A DNA stretch of 64,000 nt, from NCBI RefSeq assembly GCF_947507565.1, contig NC_089185.1:2666001-2730000 (forward strand). Reading direction: 5' to 3'. The notes under the pieces are model-generated. The model saw nothing but the letters and a program-made list of their open reading frames with translations, searched no databases and had not been told where the DNA came from. The DNA comes from Oscarella lobularis. Lineage: Eukaryota > Porifera > Homoscleromorpha > Homosclerophorida > Oscarellidae. The position numbers and the translations under genes were made by a program. Below are positions 1 through 11,114 of this stretch, piece by piece; within the stretch, counting starts at the first letter, position 1, and each line of letters starts with the position of its first letter.

Positions 1-12
1 CATACTACAGCA

Positions 13-834
13 ATGAAGCGTCACCCTTACGTGACAATTTCAGGTTGTTTGGCGATCATAGTCATTATGGCGCTCCTCTCTGAAGGCATATAGCCCAACT
101 ATATCCGTGGCGAAACCTCTTCTGATCCCGACTGCGTTGCGCAACGATGTCGAGATGGGAGAGACGGACGAGACGGACGGCCCGGACCTCCCGGAGAGCG
201 GGGCCCCAAAAGCTACATGATGATAACTCCCGATGACGTCATTTACAAAAGATTCGGCGATAGAGTTCGCCTGTACGAACCGCTTCGTTCAGGTGGCCCG
301 TCAATTTCGTTCGACGCCGGCAAAACGGACTTCAATCGATTGATGAGAGTAATCATAGCGGAGCCCAACGTGCTCGACAACTCAGCTCGATACATTGTTA
401 CAGCAAAAGTCTCTCATCGAAATCCCCCGTGTCGGTCACTACTGATATGGATCTCTACGTCACCGTGTCAGACGGAGTCAGCGCTGTCGGTTATTTGATA
501 CTCGACGAAGCAAATAGGAAGCCAAATCACAACCAATCTATGTGGCCGTGCGCAGGACCCAATGGGCAAACATTCGTGCATCATGATTCGGGGTGCACTC
601 GGCTCCGAGATGGAGAGACAACGAAGTTTTCGCCACCGCACACAGTGCAAGTGAAATTCGGCGGCCACCACAAAGCGTTTGGAATAGGGGAAACCGTCTC
701 TGGCGTGATTCTGATGTTCACCCACAATTATGCATTCACCGGCAAAGGGAATTTACTTGGATATTTATCGTCACAATAAGGGCGAGAGGTATATCATCGA
801 TTTCATCGAAGTGAGACTTGAAAAAGAGACTTAA
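13..834 (+). pseudogene. Collagen-like family member 1 (MKHH subfamily), broken
   Basis: The sequence opens like the other MKHH-type members: a hydrophobic signal peptide, GRDGRDG collagen triplets, then the domain beginning YMMITPDDV. An in-frame TAG interrupts it right after the signal peptide (near 90). Two extra bases near 425 shift the frame, and a deletion near 740 removes part of the stretch that reads FTLKPAKG in paralogues. The reading resumes to a final stop at 834. It is closest to the copies at 6371 and 25654. The three independent lesions make a functional product unlikely. Confidence 0.85.
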
Positions 835-1142
835 TTCGAGCTGACGCGAGACTAACTTTTTGGCGGTATCAATTAACGGCATATGACTAAGTAGCCCTTC
901 TCTCGTACTGTGATTGAATTTGTCGCCTTTTGTCCTCTTCCAGTGTTTCTTTCATCACTCTATTTTAACTCTGTCAGCGTCCGCACGTGCAGCGCGAGCA
1001 CTTGCGAAGCCAAGGCTTACCCACATCGCCGGCATGAAGTAACCGCGAGTCGACGAGACCATCTTGATGCGGCAGAAAGCTGCAAACATAAAGTTGCAGC
1101 AAAGATCTCTGCTTACACTCTCTGGTACCCCCCCGTGCGTTG

Positions 1143-1342
1143 NNNNNNNNNNNNNNNNNNNNNNNNNNNNNNNNNNNNNNNNNNNNNNNNNNNNNNNNNN
1201 NNNNNNNNNNNNNNNNNNNNNNNNNNNNNNNNNNNNNNNNNNNNNNNNNNNNNNNNNNNNNNNNNNNNNNNNNNNNNNNNNNNNNNNNNNNNNNNNNNNN
1301 NNNNNNNNNNNNNNNNNNNNNNNNNNNNNNNNNNNNNNNNNN
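1143..1342. other. Assembly gap (200 N)
   Basis: Exactly 200 N, which looks like a placeholder. The paralogous interval at about 7493-7630 suggests that roughly 140 bp of non-coding sequence is missing. Short open frames that cross the N run are meaningless. Confidence 0.95.
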
Positions 1343-1417
1343 GAAAAAGACGTCTCCAACGTCAAAGCGTCGGAGTCTCAAGGATTTTGTCTAGACGCCA
1401 TCCGCTAAACCCGTAGA

Positions 1418-1424
1418 TATAAGG
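1418..1424 (+). promoter_or_regulatory. TATA-like box of gene at 1485
   Basis: TATAAGG about 65 bp upstream of the ATG at 1485. It has the same spacing and sequence as in the MKHH copies at 6288 and 25570. The paralogous promoter near 7700 lacks it. Confidence 0.55.
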
Positions 1425-1484
1425 CGACACGAAATCAGTTAGCTACATCTACAGCGAAGCAGAAGCGGTCATCATACGAAGGCA

Positions 1485-2324
1485 ATGAAGCACCACCCTT
1501 ACGCGACAATGACACGTTGTTTGGCAATCGTAGTCATGATGGCACTCCTCTCTGAGGGCATCGCCCAACCGTCTGATCCCGAGTGCGCTGGGCGAAATGG
1601 GAGAGACGGACGAGATGGGAGAGACGGACGAGATGGGAGAGACGGACGAGACGGATGGGCCAGATTTTCCGGAGAGCAGGGCACCTACATGATGATAACT
1701 CCCGATGACGTCATTTACGAAAGATACGGCGATAGAGTTCGCTTGTACGAACCGCTTCGTTCAGGCGAACCGTCAATTACGTTCGACGCCGGCAAAACGG
1801 ACTTCAATCGATTGATGAGAGTAACCTTAGCGGAGCCTCACGTGCTCGACAACTCAGCTCGATACGTCGTCACAGCAACAGTCGCTCATCGAAATCCCGT
1901 GTCAGTCACTACTGATATGGATCTCTACGTCACCGTGTCAGACGGAGTCAGCGCTGTGGGTTATTTGATTCTCGACGAAGAAAATAGGAAGTCGAACGAC
2001 ACTATGTGGCCGTGCGCGGGTCCCAATCGACAAACATTCGTGCATCATGACTCGTGCACTAAGCTCAAGAGTCAAGGGCCAACAAAGTTTTCACCACCGC
2101 ACACAGTGCAAGTGAAATTTGGCGGTCACCACAAAGCGTTTGGAATAGGGAAAACAGTCTCTGGCGTGACTGTGATGTCCACCCGCAAATACGCACAGAC
2201 CTTGAAACCGGAAAAGGGAATTTTCGTAGACATTTATCGTCACCAGAAGGCAGAGCAGTACATCATTGATTTCATGGAGGTGAGACTTGAAAAAGATACG
2301 TACTTAGCGCCGACGCGACTCTGA
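1485..2324 (+). CDS. Secreted short-collagen protein, MKHH subfamily, intact
   Basis: Single-exon gene of 279 aa. Residues 1-27 form a signal peptide (hydrophobic core ending in SEGIAQ). They are followed by one Cys and a GRN plus repeated GRD collagen stretch of only about 7-8 triplets with almost no proline. From about residue 70 comes the family's globular domain, starting YMMITPDDV and ending YIIDFMEVRLEK, with a central Cys-containing loop (WPCAGP...HHDSC). The last residues extend past the usual LEKET end. The product is probably a secreted trimeric extracellular or recognition protein; this is inferred from architecture only. A partner pseudogene with near-identical flanks lies at 7750. 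I do not recognise the globular domain as a named family. Confidence 0.85.
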   Translation: MKHHPYATMTRCLAIVVMMALLSEGIAQPSDPECAGRNGRDGRDGRDGRDGRDGRDGWARFSGEQGTYMMITPDDVIYERYGDRVRLYEPLRSGEPSITFDAGKTDFNRLMRVTLAEPHVLDNSARYVVTATVAHRNPVSVTTDMDLYVTVSDGVSAVGYLILDEENRKSNDTMWPCAGPNRQTFVHHDSCTKLKSQGPTKFSPPHTVQVKFGGHHKAFGIGKTVSGVTVMSTRKYAQTLKPEKGIFVDIYRHQKAEQYIIDFMEVRLEKDTYLAPTRL

Positions 2325-2930
2325 TCGGCGAGACTTAGACTGCGTGCTTGATTAGGCAGTATGCTGGGGACAGAAATATGTGCGCTCGTGTTGTCATTGT
2401 TGCAATTGTTGCTGTCTGTCCTATGCCTATGTCAATAAAATGAGCATCAGACGAATGCTTCTCGAGCCTAACTTTGCACCGCAGGGATAAACCGTTGATC
2501 GCAGAGTGGCCCAAAAACTCGAAAATGAGAATTGAGCTAATAATAGCTGGAAGTTTTCACCACTGCATACAGTGCAGGTGAAATTGGATGGCCACCATGA
2601 AGCCTTCGGAATAGCAAATACCCGTCTCTGACATGCATTTGCTTTCGGAGCCTGTTGAAACAAAATATCTCCGAAGTACGGCTCAGAGGACGACGTACAG
2701 ATAGGCTGCCACCCCAACGAGTAGCCAATGTGTCGTACGAAGATCGGTTGTCAAGAAAATGCAGATCGGACCGCGACGGGGATCCAAACGAAGGCGAGAA
2801 TCCCAAAACTAGACGGACACGCGCAACGCCGTCATTTGTTATACGGGCATCACGAGCCGGAGTTTGAACCAAACAGATGAACGTTCTGGCTGCTGTTAGG
2901 CATCAGCCATGAGCGATGGGGCCCCGGTCA
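2325..2930. other. 3' flank of gene at 1485 with MSKN-type relic
   Basis: It contains an AATAAA at 2434-2439. At about 2551-2645 lies a degraded piece of an MSKN-type C-terminal domain (HTVQVKLGG-like, then VSDMHLLS-like), followed by sequence typical of the 3' flank of MSKN genes. It marks the lost third member of this triplet. Almost identical to 8573-9176. Confidence 0.65.
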
Positions 2931-4793
2931 CTCTGCTTGCGTGTCCAGTGGTTCTTCACACGGCGAAATAGTCTCGAGAAGCCACTGAACAGCCTTACAG
3001 GAGATGTTTACTATGTAGCATGCAGGCTCCAGGATGAGAAGAGTTGCTATTGAATAGTACAGCAGAAACCTTCCATCCGAACGAAAACACACACTCTTAT
3101 TTAGAGGCACAGCTGGCTGTCGATTTCGAGTAATTGGTTATTTGACAGACCCAGAAATGAGAAGAGTTGCTATTAAATAGTACTGCAGAAACCTTCCACA
3201 TATATATATATATATATATACACATATATATATATACACACATATATATATATACTGTATATCTTTAGAGGCACAGCTGTAGGAAGCGATGGAGATAATT
3301 AGGGTCGGGAGGTCTGCGGTCGGTTTCGAGTAGTTGATAGTATAAAGAAGACTCGAAAGCTGCATGCCTTATTTTGATAGCAGAAGCTCGCTAGTATCGA
3401 GAAGTTTCTATGCATTTGATTAAGCTGTAGTCAACAGGAGATTTTACTATGTAGCAGGCTCCAGCGTGAGAAGAGAAACAGCTAGCCTTAGGAACTTGCA
3501 TAAATTGTACTGTAGAAACCTTTTAGAGGCACAGCTGGATATAAGGTCGGGAGGTCTGTGGTCGGTTTCGAGTAATTTGCTGTTTGAATGCAAAGAAGAA
3601 CATGCCTCAATTCGATAGCTGAAGCGCGTTGGGTTTGTATCGAGTTTCTATGCATTTGATTAAGCTGTAGTAATCAGGAGATGTTGTGTAGCAGGCTAAA
3701 GAGTAAAGAAGAGAAACAGCCCTGAATCCCCTGATCACGGATTTTATAACATCCGTGCCCTGATAGAATAAATCTTGCTATTGAATAGTACTTCAGAAAC
3801 CTTGCATCCGAACGAAACACTCTTATTTTTATTTTAGAGGCACAGCTGGAGTAGGAAGCGATGGAGATAATTAGGGTCGGGAGGTCTGCGGTCGGTTTCG
3901 AGTAGTTGATAGTATAAAGAAGACTAGAATGCTGCATGCCTTATTTTGATAGCAGAAGCTCGCTAGGGTTAGTTATCAAGAAGTTTCTATGTATCTGATT
4001 AGGCTGTAGTCAACAGGAGATTTTACTATATATATGTAACAGGCTCCAGGGTGAGAAGAAAAACATCCCTGATAGACGAACAGCTTGAATACTTATAGTA
4101 CTGCAGAAACCTTGCCTACGTACGAAAACACTCCTTTTTTAGAGGCACAGCTGTAGGAAGCGATCTAGATAAGGTCGAGAGGTCTGCGGTCGGTTTCGAG
4201 TAGTTGGATTTTTGACAGAAACAAATATAAAGAAGACTCGAAAGCTACATGCCTTATTTTGATAGCAGAAGCTCGCTAGTATCGAGAAGTTTCTATGCAT
4301 TTGATTAGGCTGTAGTCAACAGGAGATTTTACTATGTAGCAGGCTCCAGCGTGAGAAGAGAAACAGCTAGCCTTAATAGACGGAACTTGCATAAATAGTA
4401 CTGTAGAAACCTTTTAGAGGCACAGCTGGATATAAGGTCGAGAGGTCTGAGGTCGGTTTCGAGTAATTTGAATGCAAAGAAGAACATGCCTCAATTCGAT
4501 AGCTGAAGCGCGTTGGGTTTGTATCGAGTTTCTATGCATTTGATTAAGCTGTAGTAATCAGGAGATGTTGTGTAGCAGGCTCCAGAGTAAAGAAGAGAAA
4601 CAGCCCTCACGGATTTTATAACATCCGTGCCCTGATAGAATAAATCTTGCTATTGAATAGTACTGCAGAAACCTTGCATCCGAACGAAACACTCTTATTT
4701 TTATTTTAGAGGCACAGCTGGTGTAGGAAGCGATCGAGTCGATCTGCGGTCGATTTCGAGTAATTGGATGTTTGACATGCAGACTCGCGTACA
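2931..4793. repeat. Tandem upstream repeat modules (7 copies)
   Basis: Repeats of about 150-300 bp centred on the motif AGAGGCACAGCTG, found at 3103, 3267, 3535, 3836, 4141, 4416 and 4708. Each is usually preceded by GAAACCTT...CCGAACGAAA and followed by GGTCGGTTTCGAGTAAT. The last copy runs into the promoter of the gene at 4866. The paralogous region has four copies. No gene is seen. Confidence 0.75.
3199..3260. repeat. (TA)n microsatellite
   Basis: Alternating TA interrupted by CACA, inside one upstream repeat module. The same microsatellite occurs at 9445-9502. Confidence 0.9.
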
Positions 4794-4802
4794 TATATAA
4801 AG
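4794..4802 (+). promoter_or_regulatory. TATA box of gene at 4866
   Basis: TATATAAAG followed by the conserved GAAG(A)TTCGAAAGCTACATGCC leader about 65 bp before the ATG. The same arrangement is found upstream of 10227 and 15826. Confidence 0.6.
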
Positions 4803-4865
4803 AAGATTCGAAAGCTACATGCCTCACTTCGATAGCTGAAGCACGCAGCGACAGAAGAGTCCGCA

Positions 4866-5753
4866 ATGAAGCATCTCCGCTATGCAACGATTTCATGCTG
4901 CTTGGCAGTACTACTGACAGTAGCACCGCATCTCTCTCAATCCATGGGTATCACGCCGCCAGACGACGAATCTGAACCGGACCAATGCTGTATACGTGCC
5001 CCAAAGCCCGGTCGAGATGGAAAAGACGGACAAGACGGGCTTCCCGGACCTCCCGGTCTCCAGGGAGAGCGAGGTCTGGCAGGAAGCCCTGGGAAAGACG
5101 GAGAACGAGGACCTAAAGGAGACCCTGCCGTAAACGACGACGACATCTACTTGATGATTACTCCCAACGACGTCAAATTCAAGCGATACGGCGATCGAGT
5201 TCGCCTGCACGAAACACTCGCAATTGGGACGTCAATTTCTTTCAATGCCGGCTCGACTACCTACAATCGATTGATGAGGGTAACCTTAGTGGAGCCTAAC
5301 GTTCTGAAGGACTCCGCTAGATACGTTGTTACCGCGACGGTGTCCCATCGAAATCCCGTGTCTGTGACTACGGACATGGATCTCACCATCACCGTGTCCG
5401 ACGACAGCTCTGCCGTAGGCTATGAAATTGCTGATCAGGCGAATTCGCCGATATATATGTGGGCGTCTGAAGGGCTCTGTGGACAGATTTTAAAGCCATC
5501 TATTACTACGTTTAAGAGTGATGAGCAAAACAAGTATTCTCCTCTACATACAGTGCAAGTGAAATTTGGCGGTGGTGTTCGTGCATTTGGAATAGGAAAA
5601 ACCGTCTCTGGCGTAAATAGAGTTGCTCCCCATCAATATTCGAAAGTGTTGAAACCAGCCAATGGAGTTTATGTAAATATCTACCGCAATGACGCGGCAG
5701 AGCGATATATCATCGACTTCATTGAAGTGACACTTGAGAAAGTGACCGAGTGA
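4866..5753 (+). CDS. Secreted short-collagen protein, MKHL subfamily, intact
   Basis: Single exon, 295 aa. It has a signal peptide (about 1-26), a linker with a CC pair (QCCIRAPKPG) that could link chains by disulfide, then about 14 Gly-X-Y triplets ([16 protein letters not shown] to GPKGDP). The globular domain runs from YLMITPNDV to YIIDFIEVTLEK. Unlike most paralogues, the central loop keeps only one of its two cysteines (EGLCGQ). It is nearly identical to the gene at 10227, differing only in the signal peptide and linker. A secreted trimer is inferred. Confidence 0.88.
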   Translation: MKHLRYATISCCLAVLLTVAPHLSQSMGITPPDDESEPDQCCIRAPKPGRDGKDGQDGLPGPPGLQGERGLAGSPGKDGERGPKGDPAVNDDDIYLMITPNDVKFKRYGDRVRLHETLAIGTSISFNAGSTTYNRLMRVTLVEPNVLKDSARYVVTATVSHRNPVSVTTDMDLTITVSDDSSAVGYEIADQANSPIYMWASEGLCGQILKPSITTFKSDEQNKYSPLHTVQVKFGGGVRAFGIGKTVSGVNRVAPHQYSKVLKPANGVYVNIYRNDAAERYIIDFIEVTLEKVTE

Positions 5754-6370
5754 CGTGATCCTGCAGACTGACCTCAGACTTACTGCTGAGAGACGAAGCA
5801 TTGTGTGGCAGTGTGTTGTTTTTCGTTTTTGTTTCGCTTTTATTTTAGTCTTTGTCTTTTTCGTTGTTGTTTGTGTTGATTTGCTATTGTTGTTATTGTT
5901 GCTGTTGTTGTTGTTGTTTCTGCTACTGCTGCTTGCAAAGAAAAACTCTCTATTGAGATCGCTATTCTCCATTGCTTCCCTACTGTATAAATTAATAACA
6001 AAGGATAACAGAGGAAAAAGAAGAACAGGCAAACTAAAGATATTATACAGTCACGGCAGGGATGTTGAACTAGAATTTTAATTAAAGAGTAGTATGAAGA
6101 ACTACATAAATAATTTACACTATTGATTCATAAATTTTTTGCTCGGACACTAAACAATGATCCTAGTGGTGGGCTCCGCGAAACCGGGCCCCCGCAGTAA
6201 ACGAGCCAGTTGCAACCACGATTTTCAAGTGAAAACCCTGTATGAAACGTGTGATTTCCTGTAAAAACCAGTCTCGACTCCAAGAGATATAAGGCGACAC
6301 GACAGTAGTTGAATCAGTTAGCTTACATCACAGCAAGCAGCTATAGGATTGGCCATCATACTACAGCAAA
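5754..6370. other. 3' flank with TTG-rich tract; upstream region of 6371
   Basis: The 3' flank carries a TTG/GTT trinucleotide-rich tract at about 5880-5935 (also at 11241-11292). The rest is the promoter region of the MKHH copy at 6371, with TATAAGG at 6288-6294. No gene is seen; the open frames here are low-complexity artefacts. Confidence 0.6.
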
Positions 6371-7177
6371 ATGAAGCATCACTCTTTCGTGTCAATTTCA
6401 GGTTGTTTGGCAATCATAGTCATGATGGTGCTCCTCTCTGAAGGCATCTCTCAACTATCCGTGACGAAACCTTCTGATCCCGGCTGCATTTGTCGAGATG
6501 GGAGAGACGGTCGAGACGGACGGGTCGGCCCTCCCGGAGAGCGGGGCCCCAAAAGCTACATGATGATAACTCCCAATGACGTCATTTACAAAAGATTCGG
6601 CGATAGAGTTCGCCTGTACGAACCGCTTCGTTCAGGTGGCACTTCAATATCTTTTGACACCGGCAAAACGGACTTTAATCGATTGATAAGAGTAACCTTG
6701 GCGGAACCTCATGTGCTCGACAACTCAGCTTGATATGTTGTCACAGCAACAGTTGCTCATCGAAATCCCGTGTCAGTCACTACTGATATGGACCTTTACG
6801 TCACCGGGTCAGACGGAGTCAGCGCTGTCGGTTACTTGATTCTCGACGAAGCAAACAGGAAGTCGAACGACGTGATGTGGCCGTGCGCGGGACCGAATGA
6901 ACAAACATTCGTGGATCATAACTCGGGGTGCACTCAGCTCAAGAGTCAAGGGCCAACAAAGTTTTCACCACCGCACACTGTGCAAGTGAAATTTGGCGGT
7001 CACGACAAAGCGTTTGGAATAGGGAAAACAGTCTCTGGCGTGAGCGTGATGTTCACGCACAATTATGCATTCACCTTGAAACCAGCAAAGGGAATTTACT
7101 TGGATATTTATCGTCACAATAAGGGCGAGAGGTACATCATCGATTTCATCGAAGTGAAATTTGAAAAAGAGACCTAG
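6371..7177 (+). pseudogene. MKHH-type collagen-like gene with one TGA stop
   Basis: The whole reading frame from ATG to the final TAG is in one frame (268 sense codons plus the internal stop). The only break is TGA at 6731-6733, where paralogues have CGA (Arg in NSARYVV). Upstream are a signal peptide and a short [13 protein letters not shown] collagen stretch; downstream is the rest of the globular domain. The TATA box is still present. It could be a very young pseudogene, an allele with a null mutation, or a read-through gene. The truncated 120-aa product would lack most of the domain. Confidence 0.85.
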
Positions 7178-7749
7178 ATTAGAGATGACGCGAGACTAAC
7201 TTTTTGGCGGTATCAATTAACGGCATGTGACTATAAGTAGCCCTTCTCTCGTACTGTGATTGCTTTAGTCCTCTGCCAGTGTTTCTTTCATCACTCTATT
7301 TTAACTCTGTCAGCGTCCGCACGTGCAGCGCGAGCACTTGCGAAGCCAAGGCTTACCCACATCGATTGCGCCGGCATGAAGTAACCGCGAGTCGACGAGA
7401 CCATCTTGATGCGGCAGAAAGCTGCAAACATAAAGTTGCAGCAAAGATCTCTGCTTACACTCTCTGGTACCCAGGCCTCCCCCGTGCGTTGACTTCCCCG
7501 TTGACACAAGCTGACCACCCCCGTCCGTTGACCCCGGCAGGAACGTACGTCATCAAAACAAAACATTGGATGCACTCAATGACCTTAGCGGTGTACTTGC
7601 GAAATAGGGGAAATAAACACGCCAGTGTAAAGATGTCTCCAACGTCAAAGCGTCGGAGTCTCAAGTATTTTGTCTAGACGCCATCCGCTAAACCCGTAGT
7701 CAGTTAGCTACATCTACAGCAAGCAGAAGCGGTCATCATACCAAGGGCA
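7178..7749. other. Intergenic, paralogue of 835-1484
   Basis: Non-coding. It lacks the ATATAAGG segment that precedes the gene at 1485: the sequence goes straight from CCCGTAG to TCAGTTAGC near 7700. Confidence 0.65.
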
Positions 7750-8552
7750 ATGAAGCACCACCCTTACGCGACAATGAGACGTTGTTTGGCAATCATAGTC
7801 ATGATGGCACTCCTCTCTGAGGGCATCGCCCAACCGTCTGATCCCGAGTGCGTTGGGCGAAATGGGAGAGACGGACGAGATGGGAGAGACGGACGAGACG
7901 GTTGGGCCAGATTTTCCGGAGAGCAGGGCACCTACATGATGATAACTCCCGATGACGTCATTTATGAAAGATACGGCGATAGAGTTCGCTTGTACGAACC
8001 GCTTCGTTCAGGTGACCCGTCAATTTCGTTCGACGCCGGCAAAACGGACTTCAATCAATTAATGAGAGTAACCTTAGCGGAGCCTCACGTGCTCGACAAC
8101 TCAGCTCGATACGTCGTCACAGCAACAGTCGCTCACATCGAAATCCCGTGTCAGTCACTACTGATATGGATCTCTACGTCACCGTGTCAGACGGAGTCAG
8201 CGCTGTAGGTTATTTGATTCTCGACGAAGCAAATAGGATTTCGAACGACACTATGTGGCCGTGCGCGGGTCCCAATCGACAGACATTCGTGCATCATGAC
8301 TCGTGCACTAAGATCAAGAGTCAAGGGCCAACAAAGTTTTCACCACCGCACACAGTGCAAGTGAAATTTGGCGGTCACCACAAAGCGTTTGGAATAGGGA
8401 AAACAGTCTCTGGCGTGACTGTGATGTCCACCCGCAAATACGCACAGACCTTGAAACCGGAAAAGGGAATTTTCGTAGACATTTATCGTCACCAGAAGGC
8501 AGAGCAGTACATCATTGATTTCATGGAGGTGAGACTTGAAAAAGATACTTAG
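7750..8552 (+). pseudogene. MKHH-type copy of the gene at 1485, frameshifted
   Basis: Very close to the gene at 1485, but a 2-bp insertion near 8135 (GCTCACATCG for GCTCATCG) shifts the frame in the middle of the globular domain. The rest continues in another frame to TAG at 8552. The GRD tract is shorter (about 5 triplets against 7), and the TATA box is deleted. Confidence 0.87.
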
Positions 8553-10154
8553 CGCCGACGCGACTCTGATCGGCGAGACTTAGACTGCGTGCTTGATTAG
8601 GCCGTATGCTGGGGACAGAAATATGTGCGCTCGTGTTGTCATTGTTGCAATTGTTGCTGTCTGTCCTATGCCTATGTCAATAAAATGAGCATCAGACGAA
8701 TGCTTCTCGAGCCTAACTTTGCACCGCAGGGATAAACCGTTGATCGCAGAGTGGCCCAAAAACTCGAAAATGAGAACTTGAGCTAATAATAGCTGGAAGT
8801 TTTCACCACTGCATACAGTGCAGATGAAATTGGATGGCCACCATGAAGCCTTCGGAATAGCAAATACCCGTCTCTGACATGCATTTGCTTTCGGAGCCTG
8901 TTGAAACAAAATATCTCCGAAGTACGGCTCAGAGGACGACGTACAGATAGGCTGCCACCCCAACGAGTAGCCAATGTGTCGTACGAAGATCGGTTGTCAA
9001 GAAAATGCAGATCGGACCGCGACGGGGATCCAAACGAAGGCGAGAATCCCAAAACTAGACGGACACGCGCAACGCCGTCATTTGTTATACGGGCATCACG
9101 AGCCGGAGTTTGAACCAAACAGATGAACGTTCTGGCTGCTGTTAGGCATCAGCCATGAGCGATGGGGCCCCGGTCACTCTGCTTGCGTGTCCAGTGGTTC
9201 TTCACACGGCGAAATAGTCTCGAGAAGCCACTGAACAGCCTTACAGGAGATGTTTACTATGTAGCATGCAGGCTCCAGGATGAGAAGAGTTGCTATTGAA
9301 TAGTACAGCAGAAACCTTCCATCCGAACGAAAACACACACTCTTATTTAGAGGCACAGCTGGCTGTCGATTTCGAGTAATTGGTTATTTGACAGACCCAG
9401 AAATGAGAAGAGTTGCTATTAAATAGTACTGCAGAAACCTTCCACATATATATATATATATATATACACATATATATATATACACACATATATATATATA
9501 CTGTATATCTTTAGAGGCACAGCTGTAGGAAGCGATGGAGATAATTAGGGTCGGGAGGTCTGCGGTCGGTTTCGAGTAGTTGATAGTATAAAGAAGACTC
9601 GAAAGCTGCATGCCTTATTTTGATAGCAGAAGCTCGCTAGTATCGAGAAGTTTCTATGCATTTGATTAAGCTGTAGTCAACAGGAGATTTTACTATGTAG
9701 CAGGCTCCAGCGTGAGAAGAGAAACAGCTAGCCTTAGGAACTTGCATAAATTGTACTGTAGAAACCTTTTAGAGGCACAGCTGGATATAAGGTCGGGAGG
9801 TCTGTGGTCGGTTTCGAGTAATTTGCTGTTTGAATGCAAAGAAGAACATGCCTCAATTCGATAGCTGAAGCGCGTTGGGTTTGTATCGAGTTTCTATGCA
9901 TTTGATTAAGCTGTAGTAATCAGGAGATGTTGTGTAGCAGGCTAAAGAGTAAAGAAGAGAAACAGCCCTGATCCACGGATTTTATAACGTGCCCTGATAG
10001 AATAAATCTTGCTATTGAATAGTACTGCAGAAACCTTGCATCCGAACGAAACACTCTTATTTTTATTTAGAGGCACAGCTGGTGTAGGAAGCGATCGAGT
10101 AGATCTGCGGTCGATTTCGAGTAATTGGATGTTTGACATGCAGACTCGCGTACA
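8553..10154. repeat. Duplicate of 2325-4793, contracted to 4 modules
   Basis: It contains the same MSKN-type relic (about 8797-8891), the TA microsatellite (9445-9502) and AGAGGCACAGCTG modules at 9349, 9513, 9771 and 10069. About 890 bp of the first copy's module array is absent. No gene is seen. Confidence 0.75.
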
Positions 10155-10163
10155 TATATAAAG
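10155..10163 (+). promoter_or_regulatory. TATA box of gene at 10227
   Basis: TATATAAAG in the same leader context as 4794-4802. Confidence 0.6.
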
Positions 10164-10226
10164 AAGATTCGAAAGCTACATGCCTCACTTCGATAGCTGA
10201 AGCACACAGCGACAGAAGAGTCCGCA

Positions 10227-11114
10227 ATGAAGCATCTTCGTTATGCAACGATTTCATGCTGCTTGGCAATACTACTGACAGTAGCACCGCATCTCTCTCA
10301 ATCCGTGGGTATCACGCCGCCAGACGACGAACCTGAACCGGACCAATGCTGTATACGTGCCCCAAAGCCCGGTCGAGATGGAAAAGACGGACAAGACGGG
10401 CTTCCCGGACCTCCCGGTCTCCAGGGAGAGCGAGGTCTGGCAGGAAGCCCTGGGAAAGACGGAGAACGAGGACCTAAAGGAGACCCCGCCGTAAACGACG
10501 ACGACATCTACTTGATGATTACTCCCAACGACGTCAAATTCAAGCGATACGGCGATCGAGTTCGCCTGCACGAAACACTCGCAATTGGGACGTCAATTTC
10601 TTTCAATGCCGGCTCGACTACCTACAATCGATTGATGAGGGTAACCTTAGTGGAGCCTAACGTTCTGAAGGACTCCGCTAGATACGTTGTTACCGCGACG
10701 GTGTCCCATCGAAATCCCGTGTCTGTGACTACGGACATGGATCTCACCATCACCGTGTCCGACGACAGCTCTGCCGTAGGCTATGAAATTGCTGATCAGG
10801 CGAATTCGCCGATATATATGTGGGCGTCTGAAGGGCTCTGTGGACAGATTTTAAAGCCATCTATTACTACGTTTAAGAGTGATGAGCAAAACAAGTATTC
10901 TCCTCTACATACAGTGCAAGTGAAATTTGGCGGTGGTGTTCGTGCATTTGGAATAGGAAAAACCGTCTCTGGCGTAAATAGAGTTGCTCCCCATCAATAT
11001 TCGAAAGTGTTGAAACCAGCCAATGGAGTTTATGTAAATATCTACCGCAATGACGCGGCAGAGCGATATATCATCGACTTCATTGAAGTGACACTTGAGA
11101 AAGTGACCGAGTGA
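10227..11114 (+). CDS. Secreted short-collagen protein, MKHL subfamily, intact
   Basis: 295 aa, single exon, almost the same protein as the gene at 4866. The visible differences are three or four substitutions in the signal peptide and acidic linker (A-I for A-V, SVG for SMG, EPEP for ESEP). The collagen stretch and globular domain are identical in the translation. This shows a very recent duplication or homogenisation by gene conversion. Confidence 0.88.
   Translation: MKHLRYATISCCLAILLTVAPHLSQSVGITPPDDEPEPDQCCIRAPKPGRDGKDGQDGLPGPPGLQGERGLAGSPGKDGERGPKGDPAVNDDDIYLMITPNDVKFKRYGDRVRLHETLAIGTSISFNAGSTTYNRLMRVTLVEPNVLKDSARYVVTATVSHRNPVSVTTDMDLTITVSDDSSAVGYEIADQANSPIYMWASEGLCGQILKPSITTFKSDEQNKYSPLHTVQVKFGGGVRAFGIGKTVSGVNRVAPHQYSKVLKPANGVYVNIYRNDAAERYIIDFIEVTLEKVTE

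Larger units (their letters stand above)
835..1484. other. Intergenic region with assembly gap
   Basis: This holds the 3' flank of pseudogene 1 and the upstream region of the gene at 1485. It matches 7178-7749 closely. No independent gene is seen. Confidence 0.7.

Noticed and set aside
910-1416. Frames spanning the N run
   Set aside because: They exist only because N codons are translated as X.
5544-6032. - strand frame with Asn-rich run
   Set aside because: Antisense of the TTG-rich 3' flank; low complexity, not conserved as protein.
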